In this document: piece by piece, positions 57,912 through 64,000 of the stretch | How the letters are laid out: each line of letters starts with the position of its first letter | Position numbering within the stretch: position 1 is the first letter of the stretch | Assembly: GCA_008125075.1 (NCBI GenBank) | Contig: VLTH01000002.1 | Span: 1,234,533 to 1,298,532 of the forward strand | Reading direction: 5' to 3' | DNA: 64,000 nucleotides | DNA from: Acetivibrio alkalicellulosi | GTDB lineage: Bacteria > Bacillota > Clostridia > Acetivibrionales > Acetivibrionaceae | Position numbers and translations under genes: made by a program | Notes under the pieces: model-generated | What the model saw: only the letters and a program-made list of their open reading frames with translations | Databases searched by the model: none | Told to the model about the DNA's origin: nothing

Positions 57912-59238
57912 TTGCAGTCCCTCCTTTTACTCCATATAGCCAAAGCTTTTTTGCAGAACCCATTCCTGCAATTGTACGAAGCAAAATCCTTGTTATTAGT
58001 ATTGCAGTAATAAAGTTTAACACAACACCAATTCCCAATGTAAATGCAAAGGACTGTATAGGACCTGTTCCAAACATAAACAACACAGATGCAGCAATTA
58101 GTGTAGTAATATTACCATCTAATACAGCTGTAACTGCTCTTCTAAATCCAGAGTCAATAGCTGCCTTTACTGTCTTTCCTGCTTTAAGTTCTTCTTTTAT
58201 TCTTTCAAAAATAATTACATTGGCGTCTACACTCATACCTATTGTCAGAATAATCCCTGCTATTCCAGGAAGAGTCAATGGTATACCAGATGCTGCTATA
58301 ATTAATACTAGAGCTATAACCTGTCCTAATAGTGCTATACAGGATAAAATACCTGGTAGCCTATAGTATAAAATCATAAAAAGCCATATTAAAAGTAACG
58401 CAATTATTCCAGCCTGAACACTTATATCAAGTGCACTTTGACCTAATTTAGGACTTACTGAGTCTACTTCTCTAGCTTCTAAACTAAAAGGCAATGCACC
58501 TGATGAAATCAATCCTGCCAACCTGTTAGCTTCTTTTACTGTATCTTCTGGGAACATATTTCCAAATGATATTCTAGCTTCGGTACCTGCTGGTATCCTA
58601 GCATTAACAGTTGGCGCAGAAATAAACTGATCATCTAAAAAGATTGCTATTGGCTGACCAACTAGTCTTCCTGTAGCCTCTTCAAATCTCCTAGACGCTT
58701 CACTAGTAAGTTTCAAAGCAACTTCTGATCTTCCTCTTTCACCAATTGCAGGTCTAGCTTCACTAACATCATTACCTTCTACAACAATTCTACCTGTTGG
58801 AAAATACTCTCCTGTAAATTCATCTCTCATATCCTCATCAACTTCTTGGAAAGTCAATAATGCTGTTTGTCCAATATCATCTAAAGCTGCTTGAGGATCA
58901 AAATTAGTCTCACCTTTTGCCCAAGGGATCTCAATTACTATTCTTCTAGCTGTCCTATCAATAACAACCATTCTGTCATAAATCTGCTTGTTGTCTAATC
59001 TTGCTTCAATTATACTTTTTGCTGCATTTAATTCATCATCAGTAGGAGTAAGCCCCTCAGGTGCAACAAGTGTTGCACGAATACCACCACTAATATCAAT
59101 ACCATACTTGATATTTTCTCCTACATTTTTAACATCTACATCTAATCCAGGAATATTAATCCCTGCTATTGCTATATAGGTTAAAATACCAATTATCAAT
59201 ATAATTAAAAAACTTTTAACCCCATCGCCTGACTTCAT
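57904..59238 (-). CDS. secD: Protein translocase subunit SecD
   Basis: 444 residues, six helices. KYGIDISGGIRATLVAPEGL, the P1 loop with GQTALLTFQEVDE, FEEATGRLVGQPIAIFLDDQ and the RND signature LTIGMSVDANVIIFERIKEE. AAGGGGG ten bases before the ATG. Follows the HD protein and SCIFF genes on the same strand, the usual clostridial order. Confidence 0.97.
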   Translation of the reverse strand: MKSGDGVKSFLIILIIGILTYIAIAGINIPGLDVDVKNVGENIKYGIDISGGIRATLVAPEGLTPTDDELNAAKSIIEARLDNKQIYDRMVVIDRTARRIVIEIPWAKGETNFDPQAALDDIGQTALLTFQEVDEDMRDEFTGEYFPTGRIVVEGNDVSEARPAIGERGRSEVALKLTSEASRRFEEATGRLVGQPIAIFLDDQFISAPTVNARIPAGTEARISFGNMFPEDTVKEANRLAGLISSGALPFSLEAREVDSVSPKLGQSALDISVQAGIIALLLIWLFMILYYRLPGILSCIALLGQVIALVLIIAASGIPLTLPGIAGIILTIGMSVDANVIIFERIKEELKAGKTVKAAIDSGFRRAVTAVLDGNITTLIAASVLFMFGTGPIQSFAFTLGIGVVLNFITAILITRILLRTIAGMGSAKKLWLYGVKGGTANV

Positions 59239-59345
59239 CTGTAAAATTCCCCCTTTTTATTCTTGTCCACATGACGATATTATATAACTATAACTAACTA
59301 TAGTCAATACATATAATAGGTCACGGTCTTAACATTTTAAGGTTT

Positions 59346-60011
59346 TTATAGTAAATGTGTACCATTTATTATGAGCTTGAACTGTAAACCTAAAAACTCT
59401 GCTGCTCTTCTATTCATAGTCATTCTGCCTAAAAATATTTCAAAATAATCCATTACGGGACAAATGTCAGTATCAATTTGAAGTTCCAATATGGCTTGCA
59501 TTTTGTCCTTATTTACATATATTTTTGAGTTTTCTACTGCATAGTTTACTCGGTCATGAATATCAAATGTGGCAATATCGTTATTTCTTACTCTTGTACG
59601 ATGAACATCTGATTTATCTGCTAATATAAGTGCAGCCGATATTACGCTTACTGCAGTACCAGTGTTCTCATCATGATTTCCAATAGCAAGCATTATTTCA
59701 CCTGCTTCACGAAAATCCATTCCCATTTTAGTTAGTATATTATAAGCTAAAATTGCTCCAGAATGAGCATGATCAACTCTGTTTACCGCATTTCCTATAT
59801 CGTGAAGATAACCGGCTATTTGTGCTAGTTCAATTTTTCGTTCATTGTAGCCAAGGGTACTTAAAATCTCACCTGCTGCACAAGCTACCAATCCCACATG
59901 TCTGTAGGAGTGCTCTGTATAACCTAGTCCCTGTAACTGCTTGTCTGCTATTTCAAGAAATGTTATTACCTCTTCACATTTCTTTATCTCCTTTAATGTT
60001 ACAACACTCAT
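59346..60011 (-). CDS. HD-domain phosphohydrolase in the SCIFF operon
   Basis: Cytoplasmic 221-residue HD protein. Metal residues: HSYRHVGLVACAAGEIL, AGYLHDIGNAVNRVDHAHSG and GNHDE, ADKSDVHRTRV. The family is regularly found between the SCIFF maturase and secD in clostridia, but its substrate is unknown. AAAGGGGG precedes the ATG, 16 bases after the maturase. Confidence 0.85.
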   Translation of the reverse strand: MSVVTLKEIKKCEEVITFLEIADKQLQGLGYTEHSYRHVGLVACAAGEILSTLGYNERKIELAQIAGYLHDIGNAVNRVDHAHSGAILAYNILTKMGMDFREAGEIMLAIGNHDENTGTAVSVISAALILADKSDVHRTRVRNNDIATFDIHDRVNYAVENSKIYVNKDKMQAILELQIDTDICPVMDYFEIFLGRMTMNRRAAEFLGLQFKLIINGTHLL

Positions 60012-60026
60012 TTCTTCCCCCCTTTC

Positions 60027-61376
60027 TTATACCATCTCATGAGCTTTTATCCAGAGAGCACATTCAACTCTCTTTTTTTCCATCTCACATCCTACTTTGT
60101 ATGGAATATTTATATCACTGTGAAACTGATATGAATTTGCTGCACATCCACCGCTGCAATAAAACTTTGCCCAGCAGTCACCGCACTCCTTTTTTGTATA
60201 CACATTAGAGTTTTTAAACAAGTTTTGAGTGCTTATGTCTATTCCTTCCTGTGCCACATTACCCATTTTAAATTTGTCATTTCCGACAAACTGGTGACAT
60301 GGATATATATCACCTTCAGGAGTTATTGCAAGGTATTCATGTCCAGCTCCACAGCCACTGATCCTTTTTATAATGCATGGTCCTTGTGTAAGATCTATCA
60401 TAAAATGAAAAAAATTAAACCACTTGCCATCTTTTCTTCTTTCCACATACTCTTTTGCTAATTTTTCATATTCTAAAAACAAAGCTGGAAGGTCTTCCTC
60501 CCTTAAGTCAAGACCTGTATCCTTTGCAGCCACTACCGGTTCAACTGATATTTGTTTAAATCCTTCATCTGCAAGATGAATAACATCATTTGAAAAATCT
60601 GTGTTTTCACGTGTAAATGTTCCTCTTACATAGTAATTGTCTTGATTACGAGCATTGGCAATTTGTTTGAATTTAGGCATTATATCCTTATAACAACCTT
60701 TTCCGTCAACTCTAAAACGCATTTTATCATTAACATCTTCTCTACCATCAATACTCAACACAACATTTTGCATATTTTCATTTATATATGTTATATTGTC
60801 ATCATTTAATAGCAATCCATTTGTTGTCAGTGTGAATCTGAAATTTTTATTATGCCTTTTTTCCTTTTCACGGGCATATGCTACTATATCCTTCACTACC
60901 TGAAAATTCATCATTGGTTCTCCACCAAAGAAATCAATTTCTAAGTTTTTTCTGCTTCCAGAGTTTGCAATCAAGAAGTCAATTGCCTTTATTCCCACTT
61001 CTTTGCTCATCATAGCTCTCTGTCCACCAAAATCCCCAGTAGAAGCAAAACAATACTTACATCTTAAATTACAGTCATGACTTATGTGAATACACAATGC
61101 TTTTACAACAGCCTTACTGTCAACTAAAGGTACGTATTTTCCATATGGATCACTAGAATAGAGAAGATCTTTTGATTTAAGCTCATCAATTTCACTTAAA
61201 GCTTCCTCAATTTCCTTTTTATCGTATTTATTTGACAATTTATTTATGATTTCATCACTTGAATATTCTTTATAATAGTCTAAAATATCAAATGAAATAT
61301 CATCAAAAACATGTACAGCACCACTGTTAACATCAACAACAATGTTACTTTCCAGCAGTGTAAATTTGTGAATCAT
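60027..61376 (-). CDS. scfB: SCIFF peptide maturase (radical SAM/SPASM)
   Basis: Radical SAM enzyme that forms thioether crosslinks in the SCIFF peptide (CteB in C. thermocellum), 449 residues. N-terminal RRE-type domain (about 1-85, recognises the leader), radical SAM motif CNLRCKYCF (about 100), FFGGEPMMNF, and SPASM Cys: CGAGHEYLAITPEGDIYPC, CGDCWAKFYCSGGCAANSY and a final VGCE. The precursor scfA is 225 bases upstream with a family A repeat between them. Confidence 0.95.
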   Translation of the reverse strand: MIHKFTLLESNIVVDVNSGAVHVFDDISFDILDYYKEYSSDEIINKLSNKYDKKEIEEALSEIDELKSKDLLYSSDPYGKYVPLVDSKAVVKALCIHISHDCNLRCKYCFASTGDFGGQRAMMSKEVGIKAIDFLIANSGSRKNLEIDFFGGEPMMNFQVVKDIVAYAREKEKRHNKNFRFTLTTNGLLLNDDNITYINENMQNVVLSIDGREDVNDKMRFRVDGKGCYKDIMPKFKQIANARNQDNYYVRGTFTRENTDFSNDVIHLADEGFKQISVEPVVAAKDTGLDLREEDLPALFLEYEKLAKEYVERRKDGKWFNFFHFMIDLTQGPCIIKRISGCGAGHEYLAITPEGDIYPCHQFVGNDKFKMGNVAQEGIDISTQNLFKNSNVYTKKECGDCWAKFYCSGGCAANSYQFHSDINIPYKVGCEMEKKRVECALWIKAHEMV

Positions 61377-61520
61377 AACAAATCTCCCTTATAGTCAGAA
61401 GAAAAGAAATGCTGTACTATGCATTATTTTTATAGTATTAACAAATCGCATATCATCTCTTCTGTTTTATAACTTCATTACTCTTATTTTTTAGGGCTTT
61501 TATAATGTAAAAACCCTAAA

Positions 61521-61583
61521 AAAAAGCTTGGGGCATCGAGCCCCTCTCTTTTAAGTCTTTCACTTCGTTCCAAGTCTTCTAAT
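61521..61583 (+). repeat. Two-hairpin repeat (family A) between scfA and scfB
   Basis: AAAAGCTTGGGGCATCGAG, CCCC, TCTCTTTTAAGTCTTTCAC, TTCGTTCCAAGTCTTCTAA. Both hairpins can form (one mismatch in the second). Lies in the operon, where it could lower read-through into the maturase. Confidence 0.85.
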
Positions 61584-61600
61584 GTAATTTTATAATAATA

Positions 61601-61741
61601 CTACTTGTTTTCGCAACTTTGATTTGCAACTGTACATGATGTTTTACAAGCTGATTGACAAGATGTTTGACATTCGCCACATCCACCTTTTTTCAAACTG
61701 TCTTTTAATGTAGTTTTGTTTATAATTTTAATGTGTTTCAT
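61601..61741 (-). CDS. scfA: SCIFF precursor peptide
   Basis: 46 residues; six Cys in the C-terminal half (GGCGECQTSCQSACKTSC, then NQSCENK), exactly the six-cysteines-in-forty-five pattern. Leader begins MKHIKIINKTTLKDSLKKGG as usual. Substrate of ScfB, which makes thioether links from Cys to Thr or other residues. GGGGG with good spacing precedes the ATG. Confidence 0.96.
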   Translation of the reverse strand: MKHIKIINKTTLKDSLKKGGCGECQTSCQSACKTSCTVANQSCENK

Positions 61742-61889
61742 ATTTTTTCCCCCTAATATGTTTTTTAGTTATCAATTATGAAATCTTTCACAGATAGCAT
61801 TATAGCATAAAATGATACTCTTGAAAAGAACATTGTAGTAAGTTTTTATAACATTAATTTTAGTGTCATTTATTTACTCTAATATTCAG

Positions 61890-61990
61890 CCATTCACTAT
61901 CAACACTATAATAATGTTGGAGTGTATTTAGTGAATGTGAAGAAAAACATTCCATAAACTTATGTTTCTTTCATGTATTTAAACACTAAT
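61890..61990 (+). repeat. Inverted repeat with family C arm
   Basis: CATTCACTATCAACACT faces AGTGTATTTAGTGAATG (61890-61936), overlapping an arm GGAGTGTATTTAGTGAATG, GAAGAAAAACATTCC, ATAAACTTATG of family C. Lies after the rluD-like stop and before scfA. Confidence 0.6.
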
Positions 61991-62000
61991 GTTTTTAGGA

Positions 62001-62915
62001 CTACTTTTCATTAGTCAGTTTACTTTTTAATTCTGTAAAATAAGATGGCATAGCTGCTTCAAACTCCATATATTTATCTTTTGTTGGATGGACAAAACCA
62101 AGAATTTTTGCATGAAGTGCCTGACCTTTTGTGTCAAACTTTTCTTTTTTTCTCCCATAAACGGTATCACCCACTATTGGATAACCAATATGTGACATAT
62201 GGACGCGAATTTGATGAGTTCTTCCAGTCTCTAAGGTTACTTGTATATATGTATGACAATTGAATCGTTCCATAACTTTAAAATATGTCACGGCTCTTCG
62301 CCCATTTTTTGTGTTTACAGACATTTTCTTTCGATCAACAGGATGCCTTCCTATTGGTGCATCAATCTTGCCATATTCTTCTTTTATTACACCATGAACT
62401 AAAGCTACATAAACTCTTTTTATATCATGTTCTTTAAGTTTTGAAGAAAGAATTTCATGGGATTTATTGTTTTTGGCTATAACTAATACGCCTGAAGTAT
62501 CCTTATCTATTCTATGAACTATTCCAGGCCGTATTATTCCATTTATATCAGACAAACTTTCTTTGCAGTACCCCATCAATGCATTTACCAATGTTCCTGT
62601 ATAGTTACCCGCAGCTGGGTGAACCACCATTCCCTTTGGTTTGTCTACAACTAAAATATCTTCATCCTCATATAATATAGGAACATCTATATCTTCTGCT
62701 ACAACATCAAGAAGTTTTGCATCAGGTAATTTTACAATTATCTGGTCATTAAAATCTATTTTATAGTTAGCTTTAACAACATTTCCATTTACCAATATAA
62801 GTTTATCATCTATAAGCTTTTTAACATAGCTTCTTGAATGCTCTTTCATCTTTGTAGAAAGCCATGCATCAATTCTTATTCCTTTTTCCTTAGAAACAAA
62901 ATTAATCTCTTCCAT
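62001..62915 (-). CDS. RluD-family pseudouridine synthase
   Basis: 304 residues. N-terminal S4 RNA-binding domain (RIDAWLSTKMKEHSRSYVKK) and the RluA/RluD catalytic domain: VVDKPKGMVVHPAAGN, GIVHRIDKDTSGVLVIAKN (catalytic Asp), and GRTHQIRVHMSHIGYPIVGD. Makes pseudouridine in 23S rRNA or tRNA. 11 bases after lspA, the normal Firmicutes lspA-ylyB pair (ylyB). Confidence 0.95.
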   Translation of the reverse strand: MEEINFVSKEKGIRIDAWLSTKMKEHSRSYVKKLIDDKLILVNGNVVKANYKIDFNDQIIVKLPDAKLLDVVAEDIDVPILYEDEDILVVDKPKGMVVHPAAGNYTGTLVNALMGYCKESLSDINGIIRPGIVHRIDKDTSGVLVIAKNNKSHEILSSKLKEHDIKRVYVALVHGVIKEEYGKIDAPIGRHPVDRKKMSVNTKNGRRAVTYFKVMERFNCHTYIQVTLETGRTHQIRVHMSHIGYPIVGDTVYGRKKEKFDTKGQALHAKILGFVHPTKDKYMEFEAAMPSYFTELKSKLTNEK

Positions 62916-62926
62916 AATTCTCCGTA

Positions 62927-63388
62927 TTATATTTCACTTTCTTTTTCCTTATAAATAAATATTATATAAATAGCTAAAACTATTGTTCCAATTGTTATAA
63001 AGGAATCGGCAACATTAAATGCAGGAAAATTAAAAGACCCAAAATAAAAATTTAAAAAATCCACTACTCCCTCAGGTCTAAATATTCTGTCAATAAGATT
63101 TCCTATTGCACCACCTAAAATCATAGCAAGAGAAAACCTTAAAACTTTATTGTCATTTTTGTGCATGAAAAATCCAAGAAATATTGAAATAATTATTGTT
63201 GCAACAATAAAAAACGTTGTTTTATCTTGCATAATTCCCCATGCAGCACCTTTATTCCTCCAATGAACAAGATAGAAGAAATTTTCTATCATTGTTATAC
63301 TATTTCCCAATTCAATATTGTTTATTACCATATGCTTGGTAAGCTGATCAAGTGAAGCTATAAGTACAATTATTAGTATCCACAACAT
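62927..63388 (-). CDS. lspA: Lipoprotein signal peptidase
   Basis: Membrane aspartic protease cleaving lipoprotein signal peptides, 153 residues, four helices. Catalytic Asp in GGAIGNLIDRIF and FPAFNVADSFITIG; LDQLTKHMV near the N-terminus is characteristic. GAAAGG precedes the ATG. Required for lipoproteins such as those encoded at 42041 and 43667. Confidence 0.97.
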   Translation of the reverse strand: MLWILIIVLIASLDQLTKHMVINNIELGNSITMIENFFYLVHWRNKGAAWGIMQDKTTFFIVATIIISIFLGFFMHKNDNKVLRFSLAMILGGAIGNLIDRIFRPEGVVDFLNFYFGSFNFPAFNVADSFITIGTIVLAIYIIFIYKEKESEI

Positions 63389-63466
63389 ATTAGCTTTAAC
63401 CTTTCTATTAGTTTCATTAAAATTATATATGGCTTAATGTAAACTGTCAATCAAAAGTAGAAAAAA

Positions 63467-63622
63467 GGGGTGCATAAATTATATCTGACACATATTCTGT
63501 AACATTTCCGTCTGCTTTACATTAGAAGTATAGTTTTCACATGAAAGAATATTGTGGTAACGAAAATGGATATACTCATCCAATATTTTGATGTAATATT
63601 TTCCATGAAGCATTTACTAAAA
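63467..63622 (-). mobile_element. Probable IS end and 3' non-coding part
   Basis: Region from the presumed IS end GGGGTGCATAAATTATATCT to the transposase stop. The first eight bases equal the start of the family C arms (GGGTGCAT). Target duplication cannot be checked because the other end is outside the window. Confidence 0.5.
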
Positions 63623-64000
63623 CTAAGATGCGAAAATTTCTTCCACTACATCATCCCACTTATTACTCTCATGCTTAGTTCTAAGAGCTGCTATATACTG
63701 GCCTCCATTTATGCTCCATCTCATTCCAGACTGTTTTCATTCTTTGTTGTATAACTGTTTTATTTGCACTTTCTATAGAACCACTACCTATATAATACCC
63801 TTTTTCCTTATAATTCTTATAATCTATACGGTGTTCATTATTTTTTATATAATTGCAAAGATTAACTATATTATCAGGGAGATTATTAGATCCCTTTTCT
63901 TCAACAAGTCTTACAGCTTTATCAACTTTACCACTCAATACACAGTCCAGTATACTTTTAACCCACTTTTTACGCTTAACTTCATTATCAGGATTATAAA
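63623..64000 (-). pseudogene. ISLre2-family transposase, C-terminal part, frameshifted
   Basis: C-terminal end of an ISLre2/UPF0236-type transposase; the rest lies beyond the window. The conserved YYIGSGSIESANKTVIQQRM is followed by a break: an extra A in ATGAAAACAG shifts the frame so that it ends 18 codons later, while the +1 frame continues KQSGMRWSINGGQYIAALR and ends with a natural stop at 63623. This single-base change would make the protein inactive unless recoding occurs; such IS are not known to use it. Confidence 0.8.

Overview
The window looks like a low-GC, spore-forming, cellulolytic clostridium of the cellulosome-producing group (cluster III, Acetivibrio/Ruminiclostridium-like). 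Evidence: dockerin-bearing GH8 and GH9 hydrolases and a cohesin/dockerin protein; sporulation genes yqfC, yqfD, pdaA and cotS-type kinases; the SCIFF peptide and its radical SAM maturase; and housekeeping blocks in Firmicutes order (yqfC-yqfD-phoH-pgpH; dnaG-sigA-trmK-yqfO). Species cannot be fixed from the sequence alone.

Layout: 1-5.3 kb, yqfC-yqfD-phoH-pgpH (cut by the window edge) and pdaA, all minus. 5.5-7.9 kb, three tandem DUF881 proteins. 8.1-9.2 kb, two unknown plus-strand genes. 9.3-11.7 kb, a sugar nucleotidyltransferase fused to a phosphomannomutase-like domain with degenerate active-site loops. 12.1-17.8 kb, a plus-strand spore-coat cluster (coiled-coil protein, amphi-Trp protein, two CotS kinases, a GT4 glycosyltransferase, an NAD-sugar epimerase/dehydratase). 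18-22.2 kb, a DUF3343-like protein, a Cys-containing protein, larE and an ABC-F ATPase. 22.6-26.8 kb, the most unusual locus: two overlapping WYL-domain regulators, a terminator, then a non-coding RNA with two tRNA-like domains in circularly permuted order, then a slipin/band-7 gene. 27-30 kb, rubrerythrin, a probably imported AAA/DUF4143 ATPase and a coiled-coil protein. 30.3-34.3 kb, a three-gene operon of a membrane protein with a ten-unit ACHS tail, a radical SAM/SPASM enzyme and a second membrane protein. 34.7-41.7 kb, cellulosome genes. 42-44.5 kb, two lipoproteins. 44.8-51.3 kb, rnpB, yqfO, trmK, two tRNAs, sigA, dnaG. 51.7-56.5 kb, dgt, an HD-GYP protein, panB-panC-panD. 57-61.7 kb, scfA-scfB-HD-secD-secF. 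62-63.4 kb, rluD-like gene and lspA. The right edge holds a frameshifted ISLre2-type transposase.

The intergenic DNA carries at least four families of short dispersed repeats, mostly built of paired stem-loops: a two-hairpin element in about eight places, a ~100-bp element in three copies in the spore-coat region, a ~45-bp arm (once as a ~210-bp inverted-repeat element), and a set of shuffled hairpin modules.

Best candidates for something new: (1) the WYL-WYL / permuted tRNA-like RNA / slipin locus, which resembles bacterial Y RNA (YrlA) loci but has no Ro60/Rsr gene in view; (2) the ACHS-tail membrane protein with its translationally coupled radical SAM enzyme, probably a peptide-modification system; (3) a secreted protein with two cohesins, a dockerin and three chagasin-like repeats.
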